A DNA stretch of 64,000 nt from Halalkalibacter nanhaiisediminis (lineage in GTDB: Bacteria > Bacillota > Bacilli > Bacillales > Bacillaceae_D): NCBI RefSeq assembly GCF_007830185.1, contig NZ_VLKZ01000009.1, forward strand, positions 1-64,000, read 5' to 3'. Positions 35,519-42,884 of this stretch are shown piece by piece. The notes beneath the pieces were generated by a model. The model searched no databases. It had not been told where the DNA came from and saw only the letters and a list, made by a program, of their open reading frames with translations. Both the position numbers and the translations under genes were made by a program. Position 1 is the first letter of the stretch. Every line of letters begins with the position of its first letter.

Positions 35519-35635
35519 ATGAGAATTTGTTTTTCTTATATGAATGAAAAGAAGTTGGAAGAAGGGATCGTTATATTATGCAATCTTCTAACTGAAGCTA
35601 TGAAAACTGAGCAAAATACCTTTCCGATTATTTAA
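35519..35635 (+). pseudogene. C-terminal remnant of a MocR-like regulator / PLP aminotransferase
   Basis: Thirty-eight codons: MRICFSYMNEKKLEEGIVIL, then CNLLTEAMK. The pattern 'R-I/L-x-F-S-Y-x-x-x-x-x-L-E-E-G-I-x-x-L' is the usual last segment of PLP-dependent aminotransferases, including MocR/GntR fusions. The rest of the gene is absent, and a terminator follows the stop as in a once-intact gene. Confidence 0.5.
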
Positions 35636-35664
35636 AGTAGCACAGAAAACTGTGCTACTTTTTC
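35635..35664. terminator. Terminator after the remnant and the B12 operon
   Basis: Perfect 11-bp stem AAGTAGCACAG (35635-35645) / CTGTGCTACTT (35650-35660) with U-tail on the plus strand; it probably also ends the B12 operon. Confidence 0.8.
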
Positions 35665-35685
35665 AGAAAGTTTCCGAGCATGTGA

Positions 35686-36345
35686 TCAATCTAATAATCC
35701 AACAGGATTTTCTCCTCGCTCATGTTTAATGTTTTTCATCCATATTCCAAGCTCATCTAAATCTTCTATAATTTCAGTCTGAGCTGAACAATAGTCTGTT
35801 AGATCATAGTAATCAATAATTCTTCCCCCAACAAGTATGGTAGGGTTAGATGCCAAAGTAGAAAAGCTTTCAATATATGATTTTAATTGAGGTAAGTGAT
35901 AAACAATTGAAACCGAAAGTCCAATAACGTCTGGCTGCCATGTTTCTGCTTTCTTCATTGCATACTCAAGCGGTAAATTTGGACCAAAATAGAGTGTATC
36001 CCAGCCTTCTTCTTCAAATAAGCTGTTCACCATTTTTAGCCCAAGATAATGCTGTTCGCTTTCTAGACATAAGAACATTGCTCTTCTCTTAGATTGTTCC
36101 TCATCGGAAAGCGGGTATAGACGTGATAATAAAAAATCACATGTTGCTGTTGCGACATGTTCATCTGCTACTGTAATTTCATTTCTTTCCCACAGCTCTC
36201 CTATATATTGCATGGCAGGTGTAAATAACTCTCTGAAAAGCTCTATTCTCGGGTAATGAACCGCCGCTGTCTTCACATAATCCATTGCGGCTCTTTCATT
36301 CCCTTCTAATAAATAAGAAGCTAGCTTTTGAATACTTTGATTCAT
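35686..36345 (-). CDS. Stand-alone cobalamin-binding domain protein with CarH photoreceptor motifs
   Basis: 219 residues. A four-helix B12-cap domain (about 1-80) is followed by a Rossmann-like B12-binding domain (about 88-200). The cap has W52-x9-E62-H63, the motif that in CarH photoreceptors covers the adenosyl group of AdoCbl and supplies the second histidine after light. The B12-binding domain has E97-x-H99-x-x-G102, the CarH version of the lower-ligand motif, and later GLSVS and VGGR loops. CarH normally carries a MerR-type DNA-binding head; it is missing here, so a partner must pass on the signal. Last gene of a three-gene operon. Confidence 0.82.
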   Translation of the reverse strand: MNQSIQKLASYLLEGNERAAMDYVKTAAVHYPRIELFRELFTPAMQYIGELWERNEITVADEHVATATCDFLLSRLYPLSDEEQSKRRAMFLCLESEQHYLGLKMVNSLFEEEGWDTLYFGPNLPLEYAMKKAETWQPDVIGLSVSIVYHLPQLKSYIESFSTLASNPTILVGGRIIDYYDLTDYCSAQTEIIEDLDELGIWMKNIKHERGENPVGLLD

Positions 36346-36374
36346 GTTATCACCTCATTTATACTAATTTCAAG

Positions 36375-36728
36375 CTAATTATTCAGTGCTTTCCTACCAG
36401 CTCTAAGATACGAAATGTACTTAAGCTGCATGTCTGAATGATCATCCATTTCTAATAGAACGTCTTCAATAATGAGGAAATTATCGAGTAAATGCTGTCT
36501 ACTCATCCCATGCTTTACTAGTATTCCATTAAGCCATAGGGCATAGTCAATAAAAACCTGTTCACTGTCTAACTCATAGGCAGTATGAAGATGCTTCAGA
36601 TGATGATGGTTATCTTCTGTACACTTCTCCTTGCCTCTTTCACCAAAACGATCTACAAGAGAAGGATCTTTTTCATAAATTCGATCCGTCACAATTGCTA
36701 CTAATTGTTCCGTTGAAAATGAGCTCAT
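36375..36728 (-). CDS. Uncharacterised helical protein in the B12-sensor operon
   Basis: 117 residues, predicted all-helical: MSSFSTEQLVAIVTDRIYEK, then FGERGKEKCTEDNHHHLKHL and DYALWLNGILVKHGM. It is His-rich in the middle (HHH near residues 42-44), with a conserved-looking tryptophan. It starts in an ATGA overlap with the upstream monooxygenase-like gene and ends 29 bases before the B12 gene, so it is almost certainly co-translated with them. I do not recognise a named family; it could be the missing input or output partner of the B12 protein. Confidence 0.65.
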   Translation of the reverse strand: MSSFSTEQLVAIVTDRIYEKDPSLVDRFGERGKEKCTEDNHHHLKHLHTAYELDSEQVFIDYALWLNGILVKHGMSRQHLLDNFLIIEDVLLEMDDHSDMQLKYISYLRAGRKALNN

Positions 36729-37030
36729 GTTGCCACCACCTTATGTTGGCTAACCTTTGGTATAATCGCAGCTAATTCTTGATCAGGATACTTCTTTTCG
36801 AGCTCATGAATTTTTTTAAAATCTTCACTTCTAACCCAACTTAGGTACTCTTCCTTCGTTTTGAAAATTAATTGCACTGTTAATTCTCCAGGCCTTTTAT
36901 CATTTTGTAACAGTAGAAAATTAACAAAACCTGGGGCAACATCCACGGAGCGTGACCGATTTTTGTATATGTTAATCACTTCTTCAGCTTTTTCTTGCGG
37001 CACATCAAACGTAGAAAAAACGGTATACAT
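36725..37030 (-). CDS. Antibiotic-biosynthesis-monooxygenase fold protein (heme monooxygenase-like, HmoA/IsdG type)
   Basis: 101 residues, ferredoxin-like ABM fold: YTVFSTFDVPQEKAEEVINI, PGFVNFLLLQND, a central strand and W-x-x-S-x-x-F-K-K-I-H (SWVRSEDFKKIH). IsdG/Hmo enzymes open the heme ring with O2 to biliverdin-like products, releasing iron. A heme-binding His is plausible at the KKIH position but cannot be confirmed. First gene of the operon with the 117-residue protein and the B12 sensor (4-base overlap). Confidence 0.68.
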   Translation of the reverse strand: MYTVFSTFDVPQEKAEEVINIYKNRSRSVDVAPGFVNFLLLQNDKRPGELTVQLIFKTKEEYLSWVRSEDFKKIHELEKKYPDQELAAIIPKVSQHKVVAT

Positions 37031-37357
37031 ATTATCATCCTTTGTGTATTGCTCGTATAGTTTATGATTAAACGAACCTTGCCAATATGCTATAAAGCGA
37101 GAATATCGGTAATAATCCCTACTCTATTCAGGTTTACGCTTTTAGTTCTATTTGTTTCAAAATAATTGTCATCTATTTCTAGAGTACAATGCATTATGCG
37201 TTGATTGACAACTATTTTAACACATGATGCCAGTAAATGCTTATATTCCCTCCATTTCGACAAGGTACATATTAATCAATCAAAAAAGTGTGTGTCCAAA
37301 GGTCAACTAACAACCTATGAACACACACCGACGTTATGACTCTTTTCCTCACGAACC
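37031..37357. other. Region between the B12 operon and the RsbR-like gene
   Basis: 327 bases. The left part should hold the B12-operon promoter; on the minus strand TTGGCA and a perfect GTTTAA hexamer (about 37062-37067) are visible, but no convincing -10 partner. The right part holds the terminator at 37282-37328. Confidence 0.5.
37282..37328 (-). terminator. Terminator of the RsbR-like gene
   Basis: GTGTGTGT (37288-37295) pairs with ACACACAC (37321-37328) and GGT with ACC further in; six U follow on the minus strand (37282-37287). Confidence 0.8.
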
Positions 37358-38167
37358 TTAACTTTTATTTAACACTTGTCTTAATGACCCGTAAGATTCA
37401 ATTGATGAGAAGTCTATACCTAATTCAACAGCTGTTTGGGCCATACTAGGATGTACACCTGTTATAATCGTCTTTGTTCCAATTAATTCTAGAGCATGAA
37501 TTAAATTGAATAGACTTTTCGCTATATACGTATCGAAGGCGGCAATTCCTGAAAAATCTAAAATGATCGCTTCCACATTTTTCTCCATGACTTGGGCCAA
37601 TGTACGATCGACTAAAGACTGGAGTCTTCCAGATGTAAAATCACCAACTAAAGGCAAGACAGCTCTCTTGTCATCAATTAAAACGACTGGCACTGAAATC
37701 TTATCTAGTTCTTTTTCCATATTCTTTTTGTTTTTATCTATTTGATTATTAAAATTTTGAGTCGTCGCTCGAATAGCTTCATCAAAAGCAAAAATGATTT
37801 CCTCAAATACAATAAACCCCTCATGTATTTCAGAACCATCGATTAAATCAGATTGACGTAAATATTTCAACAAAGACAACCGAAAAACACATAGAACATT
37901 CACCGTTTCTCTTAGCATGACACCTCTATTAAAAAAGTAGTTTGAAGTGTCGTACCCTGTTTCACTTGCTACCGTTTCCTCTTTAGTAGAAACTAAACTA
38001 TTTGATACCCTGTACAGAAGTGAATTTAACATTTCAAAGTGGTACTCAAGATCCTCTTTTGAAAAATCCAGGTTGAGTTCATTTAAAGTCTTTGGAAGTA
38101 AAAGGTTGGTAATTTCAGTTCGTTCAGCTTGAAAATATTGCGCGACCTTATCATTTAGTTGGCTCAT
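37358..38167 (-). CDS. RsbR-like STAS-domain protein (stressosome / RsbT co-antagonist type)
   Basis: 269 residues, the size of RsbR paralogues. An N-terminal helical sensor domain (about 1-140) and linker helix precede a STAS domain (about 158-267). Likely phosphorylation sites match RsbRA: T178/S179 in LPLVGDFTSGR and T213 in FSGIAAFDTYIAKS. RsbR proteins form the stressosome with RsbS and release the kinase RsbT on stress, activating sigma-B. A sigma-B-like promoter precedes it. No rsbS or rsbT lies nearby, as is usual for scattered RsbR paralogues. Confidence 0.8.
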   Translation of the reverse strand: MSQLNDKVAQYFQAERTEITNLLLPKTLNELNLDFSKEDLEYHFEMLNSLLYRVSNSLVSTKEETVASETGYDTSNYFFNRGVMLRETVNVLCVFRLSLLKYLRQSDLIDGSEIHEGFIVFEEIIFAFDEAIRATTQNFNNQIDKNKKNMEKELDKISVPVVLIDDKRAVLPLVGDFTSGRLQSLVDRTLAQVMEKNVEAIILDFSGIAAFDTYIAKSLFNLIHALELIGTKTIITGVHPSMAQTAVELGIDFSSIESYGSLRQVLNKS

Positions 38168-38194
38168 ATCCTATCATCTCCCCTACTATACTTC

Positions 38195-38218
38195 ATTCCC
38201 CATATCTAAAAATTTAAC
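38195..38218 (-). promoter_or_regulatory. Sigma-B-like promoter of the RsbR-like gene
   Basis: On the minus strand GTTAAA (38218-38213), 12 bases, GGGAAT (38200-38195). This is one base off the consensus in each hexamer (GTTTAA-N12-14-GGGTAT), and lies about 27 bases before the start codon. Confidence 0.5.
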
Positions 38219-38319
38219 TCCAAAAATTCATATTTTTCATATTATCGATGATTGATTAGAAAATATTTGCTACAGTTATGCTTTAAAAATAATTTAACTA
38301 ATTTATACATGTAATTTGA

Positions 38320-38344
38320 GTTTTAAATTATATTTGACGGGAAG
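38320..38344 (+). promoter_or_regulatory. Sigma-B-like promoter of the DUF3243 gene
   Basis: GTTTTA (38320-38325), 13 bases, GGGAAG (38339-38344); one mismatch in the -35 and two in the -10 hexamer, 46 bases before the ATG. Confidence 0.4.
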
Positions 38345-38390
38345 AGAAGAATTGTAAGATAAATTTTAAAAAAATTGGAGGTTTTTAAAA

Positions 38391-38708
38391 ATGAGTGAAA
38401 GTAAAGTAGAAAACAAGGTTGAACAAGAATTACAAGGGATTAACTCTGAAGAGAAAGAAGATATTTTACAAAATTTCGATCGATTTAAAGACTATTTAGG
38501 TGATCAAGTGTCCAAGGGAGAAAAACTCGGATTAGGTGAAGAAGCTTTAGCAAAGGGTGCAGAAAAAGTTGCAGATTATTTAGCAAAAAATGAAGAACCT
38601 AGAAACCGCGAAGAAAAACTTCTTCAAGAACTTTGGAAGGTTGGTGACAAGGATCAAAGACATCAACTGGCACATCTTCTCGTAAGACTAGCTCAATCAA
38701 CAAATTAA
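38391..38708 (+). CDS. DUF3243 family protein (YmfJ-like)
   Basis: 105 residues. The core ILQNFDRFKDYLGDQVSKGE, then VADYLAKNEEPRNREEKLLQ and LWKVGD closely follows the DUF3243 family, with a charged N-terminal extension of about 25 residues not found in the roughly 85-residue YmfJ. The role is unknown. TTGGAGG precedes the ATG. Divergent from the RsbR-like gene; both have sigma-B-like promoters. Confidence 0.8.
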   Translation: MSESKVENKVEQELQGINSEEKEDILQNFDRFKDYLGDQVSKGEKLGLGEEALAKGAEKVADYLAKNEEPRNREEKLLQELWKVGDKDQRHQLAHLLVRLAQSTN

Positions 38709-38718
38709 TAATAAGTTA

Positions 38719-38770
38719 AAAACACTTCTTAATTCGTTTAAAATACCTACGAATTAAGAAGTGTTTTTTA
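38719..38770. terminator. Strong bidirectional terminator after the DUF3243 gene
   Basis: Perfect 18-bp stem, AAAACACTTCTTAATTCG (38719-38736) / CGAATTAAGAAGTGTTTT (38750-38767), followed by U residues. Confidence 0.9.
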
Positions 38771-38784
38771 AATAGGTACAGAGT

Positions 38785-38964
38785 TTAAACGAAAGATATC
38801 AAACTTCTAGCTTTGTCTTGCGCACGATGTAATCCATCAAGACGTACAATTTCTGCATTTTGGTTGATATAAATTAATAAACGAATGAAATCATTGATTT
38901 GAGATACAAAACCTCTCTGAACAGTGTTTTGTATCTGTTGTGCCTCTAAATTAAAGACAATCAA
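38785..38964 (-). CDS. Possible small protein downstream of the MIP18 gene
   Basis: 59 codons from TTG 38964, three bases after the stop of the MIP18 gene: MIVFNLEAQQIQNTVQRGF, then DFIRLLIYINQNAEIVRLDG. It ends just before the DUF3243 terminator. The frame looks protein-like (amphipathic helices) and could be read by reinitiation, but its own ribosome site (TAAGGA) touches the start codon. It could be the remnant of a longer gene. Confidence 0.35.
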   Translation of the reverse strand: MIVFNLEAQQIQNTVQRGFVSQINDFIRLLIYINQNAEIVRLDGLHRAQDKARSLISFV

Positions 38965-38967
38965 TCC

Positions 38968-39306
38968 TTAATTATCAGCAACGCCAAGGGCGATTTTTGC
39001 ATACCGAGACATTTTGTCCTTTGACCACGGTGGACTCCAGACGATGTTAATGTCTACCTCGCCGATTTCCTTAATTTCCTGCAATTCGGCGAGAGCTTTT
39101 TTTATGTCATGATGAATAACACCTGCAAGCGGACAACCCATTGCGGTTAATGTCATCACAACCGTCACGTTGTTATTATCATCAATCTCAATATCATAGA
39201 TGAGACCTAAGTTAACAATATCAATGCCAAGTTCAGGATCGATCACATTTTCAAGCTGGGCCATTACCCTATCTTTTGTTTCTTTCTTATCTTTTTCTGT
39301 AGTCAT
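38968..39306 (-). CDS. MIP18/DUF59 family iron-sulfur assembly factor (SufT/YitW-like)
   Basis: 112 residues. The DUF59 signature VIDPELGIDIVNLGLIYDI and TLTAMGCPLAGVIHHDI with its conserved cysteine is followed by NIVWSPPWSKDKMS. The family helps mature iron-sulfur proteins. AGGTGATG precedes the start. It fits a genome using 4Fe-4S enzymes such as the class I fumarase in this window. Confidence 0.88.
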   Translation of the reverse strand: MTTEKDKKETKDRVMAQLENVIDPELGIDIVNLGLIYDIEIDDNNNVTVVMTLTAMGCPLAGVIHHDIKKALAELQEIKEIGEVDINIVWSPPWSKDKMSRYAKIALGVADN

Positions 39307-39347
39307 GCAACATCACCTCACTTTACTATACCCTTTCCATTATATGT

Positions 39348-39701
39348 TTAATCATCTTGTAATGTTTTCAAAATGGGTACCCTTTTTTGAAAACACAACT
39401 CCTTTTCGATCTCCAAATACTTTTTTAAGATTTCATTCTCCCGCTTTAAGTGATTCATTTGGCGTTCTTTTTTCTCTTCATCACTTGAACGGTCAGGTCC
39501 ATGCCCATATGAATATTGTTTTCCTATCGGTTGGTCGAATCGATGGACTTGATTTTCAAGATACCATTTCATCCACGTTTTGATTTGAGACACATTTTTA
39601 ATCCCATACTTCTCCATGATTTCTTGATTCGTAAACTGACCACTCATCTTATCTTTAACTACTGCCCATTTAACCTCAGTTGAATATACGTTCTTGCCCA
39701 T
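39348..39701 (-). CDS. Helix-turn-helix protein of IS3-type transposase OrfA family
   Basis: 117 residues. N-terminal HTH (YSTEVKWAVVKDKMSGQFTN, then IMEKYGIKNVSQIKTWMKWY) and a C-terminal leucine-rich coiled coil (MNHLKRENEILKKYLEIEKE), the classic OrfA layout. No orfB follows downstream, so either it is the leftover of an IS or a domesticated stand-alone copy, a type common in bacilli. ATG 39701 follows GGAGGTG, which lies inside a hairpin (39705-39757). The frame is open further upstream, but that part lacks a ribosome site. Confidence 0.72.
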   Translation of the reverse strand: MGKNVYSTEVKWAVVKDKMSGQFTNQEIMEKYGIKNVSQIKTWMKWYLENQVHRFDQPIGKQYSYGHGPDRSSDEEKKERQMNHLKRENEILKKYLEIEKELCFQKRVPILKTLQDD

Positions 39702-39704
39702 GCA

Positions 39705-39757
39705 AAAACACCTCCGAATTAGTACGTTGTTTAAGTGTACCATTTCGAAGGTGTTTT
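39705..39757 (-). promoter_or_regulatory. Inverted repeat masking the OrfA-like ribosome site
   Basis: AAAACACCTCCGAA (39705-39718) pairs with TTCGAAGGTGTTTT (39744-39757), 13 of 14 bases. On the minus strand the second arm contains the GGAGGTG ribosome site and is followed by U residues, so it can either hide initiation or act as an attenuator. Confidence 0.6.
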
Positions 39758-39855
39758 ATAGTGTCTCATTAATTTAGGTTAGTCTACACGCAAGAAAGCG
39801 TTCCAAGCTTTTTTTATTTAAATGATACAGCAATTCATTGGTTTAATAAATGCTT

Positions 39856-41235
39856 TTAATTCACAATTCGCTCAATGTCTCTTCCGATTGATCCTAGGTT
39901 TCTGTTTGCATGATTACTTAATAGAATCAGCGTATTACCTTGAGCTTCATTTCGTCTAATATAACTCGTGAAACCAGTTGTTGAACCTGCCAATTGAGTG
40001 ATTAGACCACTAGAGGTAGGAAATACTTGCCATCCATACCCCCATGAACCATAATGTGGACGTAACATTTTATTAGTCGTTTCTTTTGATAAGAGCTGCT
40101 CCGTATGAAGAGCTTGGTCTAATCGATACAAATCTTCAGCGGAAGAATACAATCCCCCTGACGCTCCTCTTAACGAAAAGTCTCTAGTAACTTCAACCAA
40201 TCTATTATGTTGAATGTTATATCCTCTTGCCCGACTAGCAAGAGATGTGCTAGCAATATCAAACCCTGAATGTTCCATATCGATCACAGAGAAAATATTT
40301 TTGTTCACATATTGCTCGTATGGTAGTCCAGAGACTTTCTCAATGATCTTGCCTAATAGCATGTAGCCCGCATTACTATAACGTTGGCTAGTTCCTGGTT
40401 GGTAAATTAACTTGATATCCTTGAAATCTCCTGTTTTTTCCCAAGGAAAGCCTGCTGTATGTGTTAATAATTGCTGTATCGTCACTTGTTTTGCATACGG
40501 CAGATGAGGATAAAAACGATCGACTGTATCAGTAAGCTTTAATTTATTTTGCTCTTCTAGTTGTAAAATAGAGATACCCGTTAGCCCTTTTGTAATGGAA
40601 GCAATGGCAAACTTAGTATCTGGCGTATTCATCCGCCCTGCTTGTTGGTCTGCAAATCCATATCCGTCCGCAAAGAGTAAATCATTGTCTTTCGCAACTA
40701 AAGCAACACCATTAAATTGTTTCGTTTGTTCTAACCTATCTAGAAATTGTTCGGCTATCCTTGATTTAATATCAAGAGATGCACCACTGTTCATTAAGAT
40801 AATGTCTTTCGTTGTCCCTAACCATATGACCTGATAATTAAGTAATTGGGCTGTTTCTCGCATTGGGATCATAGTTCTATTTTTAATCATAAGAGGCTTA
40901 GCTTGGAGAGGGTGAACAATACCATTATGTATATAAAACGATGTATTAAATGAATAGGCCAACCTTTCATTATTCCCTAAGCAAGTTGCTTCTTTGTTTG
41001 ATTGATTCCATTGAACCTTGTAACCCAATGACGTACACAAGCTTCTAAATTCAATATATGTTACCCCTTTTTCAATAGTCGGGGCGACATTAAACGTAAG
41101 CTTTTTCGTATCTAAAAAGACAGCAGGGGTAGAAGATGCAGAAGCGTGTCCTTCGAATAATGACAAAAAAAAGAAAAAGAAAAATAACATAAAACTCGCT
41201 AGCTTTTTAACGTTCCTCACCTCATAAAATCTCAA
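39856..41235 (-). CDS. Exported serine hydrolase (class C beta-lactamase/PBP-like) with N-terminal copper-amine-oxidase-like domain
   Basis: 459 codons. A strongly hydrophobic signal sequence (LASFMLFFFFFFLSLF) is followed by a copper-amine-oxidase N-terminal-like domain (about 38-150, VAPTIEKGVTYIEFRSLCTSL, then IPMRETAQLL), a wall-associated module. The beta-lactamase-type serine hydrolase domain (about 158-455) has SxxK in ASITKG, YxN in RYSNAGYML and LAGSTTGF in the KTG position. Likely a wall-linked D-Ala peptidase or esterase. The start is uncertain: TTG 41235 has no clear ribosome site and a GTG 15 bases later is possible. Confidence 0.8.
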   Translation of the reverse strand: MRFYEVRNVKKLASFMLFFFFFFLSLFEGHASASSTPAVFLDTKKLTFNVAPTIEKGVTYIEFRSLCTSLGYKVQWNQSNKEATCLGNNERLAYSFNTSFYIHNGIVHPLQAKPLMIKNRTMIPMRETAQLLNYQVIWLGTTKDIILMNSGASLDIKSRIAEQFLDRLEQTKQFNGVALVAKDNDLLFADGYGFADQQAGRMNTPDTKFAIASITKGLTGISILQLEEQNKLKLTDTVDRFYPHLPYAKQVTIQQLLTHTAGFPWEKTGDFKDIKLIYQPGTSQRYSNAGYMLLGKIIEKVSGLPYEQYVNKNIFSVIDMEHSGFDIASTSLASRARGYNIQHNRLVEVTRDFSLRGASGGLYSSAEDLYRLDQALHTEQLLSKETTNKMLRPHYGSWGYGWQVFPTSSGLITQLAGSTTGFTSYIRRNEAQGNTLILLSNHANRNLGSIGRDIERIVN

Positions 41236-41472
41236 ATGATCTTTTTATAGTTTAACGATGTAAAAATACTCGTTTTCTAAAAGACAATATACCATTTATT
41301 CTCCAAAAAATCATCGTTCTCATTCATAATTAGTTCCTTAGCATTACCATTCTTTTTCTTTTTTTGAAGCAAGAATTTCGAAACATTATATCTTCTTAAG
41401 TATATGCATAACCTTTTTTCATGATGTAGAAAAAGCAAATAACAGCCACCATCACCTTAACCAAAAATGTTT

Positions 41473-41505
41473 AAAGGCGCTCCTACTTAGGGTAGAAGCG
41501 CCTTT
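41473..41505 (-). terminator. Terminator of the second MATE gene
   Basis: AAAGGCGCT and CTAC pair with GTAG and AGCGCCTTT around a TTAG loop; a U-run follows about six bases later on the minus strand. Confidence 0.65.
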
Positions 41506-41519
41506 ATATAAACAGTTTT

Positions 41520-42884
41520 CTAAGAAGGGACGACCTGTCCTCGTTCAACCCTCTTTTGAATGACATATAATCTCCACAATAATGCCGTTGCCCCTACAGC
41601 AAGCCCTGTTATTAGGCCAATCCAATAACCAAACGGACCGAATTCTGTATAGTTCGCAAGGATATATCCCGTTGGCAGACCAATAAACCAGAATGAGATA
41701 AGTGCTAATATAAATGGGATATTTACGTCCTTATGTCCACGTAATATTCCTTGAATCGGTGTCGCAATCGCATCTGAAAGCTGAAAGAAAATCGAGTAGA
41801 TCAAGAAATGCTGAATCAGCATCGCCACCACAGGGTCAACCGTATACAACCTTGAAACTGGCTCACGTAGAACAAAGATAATCAGCCCTGCAACAAGTCC
41901 CATCATTATCGCAATGGTCATCCCAAGATAGCTATACTGTTTTGCATCCTTGATTCTCTTAGCTCCAACCTCATAGCCAACGACAATCGTCAACGTGAAA
42001 GCCATACTAAGCGGAAGCATATACAAAAAGGAAGCAAAATTAATCGCAGCCTGATGAGCGGCAATTGTCGCTGTATCAAATGTACTCATTAACAATGTAA
42101 CAGCTGCAAAGATACTCGTTTCGAAAAAAATCGTGAAACCAATTGGCAACCCTAACAAAAGAATTTCTTTCCATTTTGAAAAAGAAATTTTAAAAAACGT
42201 TGTAAAGATACGGTACTCAGCAAAAGGCTGTACTCGAACAACGTAATAAATCGTTATAAAGAAAATCAACCAATACGTAATCGCCGAAGCATAACCAGCG
42301 CCTATCCCACCAAGACGCGGAAAACCAAAAGCGCCGAAAATAAGAACATAATTAAAGAAAATATTTATCGGTAGAGCAAGTAGTGTAATAATCATCGTTA
42401 CTTTCGTTTGACCTAAGGAATCAATAAAGCATCTAAGAGCAGTGTGCATAAAAAGTGGTAATATCCCGAACCCCAATCCAACTAAATAATGAAAGGCTAT
42501 TCTTTCCACCTCTGCCTCAAGTGACATCAATGATAAAATTGGGTTTAACACAAAAGCACCAATGACGATAATCACAAATGACATGACAACAGATAAATAG
42601 GCTCCTTGCTGGACCGAAAAGGGGACATCTTCTCTTCTACCTGCCCCAATGCTTTGAGACAAGATCGGTGTTAACGCAAGCAGAACACCGCTTAACCCTG
42701 TATATATTGGAACCCAAAGGCTTGAGCCAATCGCTACACCTGCTAAGTCCTCAGCTCCTGCTTGTCCTGACATTGTTGTATCAAAGAAATTCATTGCATA
42801 CAGTCCTAGCTGTGTGACTAATATTGGCATCATCATCACGAGAAACAGACGTACTTTCTCTTGAAGTGTATGTGTCAGCTTCAT
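41520..42884 (-). CDS. MATE family efflux transporter
   Basis: 454 residues with 12 membrane helices. LVMMMPILVTQLGLYAMNFFDTTMSGQAG at the start (read in two parts) and ILSQSIGAGRREDVPFSVQQG are typical of the NorM branch, different from the DinF-like copy at 12.2-13.6 kb. It expels drugs or dyes using Na+ or H+. Single gene. Confidence 0.88.
   Translation of the reverse strand: MKLTHTLQEKVRLFLVMMMPILVTQLGLYAMNFFDTTMSGQAGAEDLAGVAIGSSLWVPIYTGLSGVLLALTPILSQSIGAGRREDVPFSVQQGAYLSVVMSFVIIVIGAFVLNPILSLMSLEAEVERIAFHYLVGLGFGILPLFMHTALRCFIDSLGQTKVTMIITLLALPINIFFNYVLIFGAFGFPRLGGIGAGYASAITYWLIFFITIYYVVRVQPFAEYRIFTTFFKISFSKWKEILLLGLPIGFTIFFETSIFAAVTLLMSTFDTATIAAHQAAINFASFLYMLPLSMAFTLTIVVGYEVGAKRIKDAKQYSYLGMTIAIMMGLVAGLIIFVLREPVSRLYTVDPVVAMLIQHFLIYSIFFQLSDAIATPIQGILRGHKDVNIPFILALISFWFIGLPTGYILANYTEFGPFGYWIGLITGLAVGATALLWRLYVIQKRVERGQVVPS

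Larger units (their letters stand above)
34980..35685. other. Gene-poor stretch with remnants and orphan hairpins
   Basis: About 700 bases with no intact gene. It contains a U-tailed hairpin at 35206-35244 with no gene in front of it, an inverted repeat at about 35325-35355 (AGAACCTTT / AAAGGTTCT), a GCTCAGC/GCTGAGC repeat near 35481-35509, and the 3' remnant of an aminotransferase-like gene with its terminator. Confidence 0.65.
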
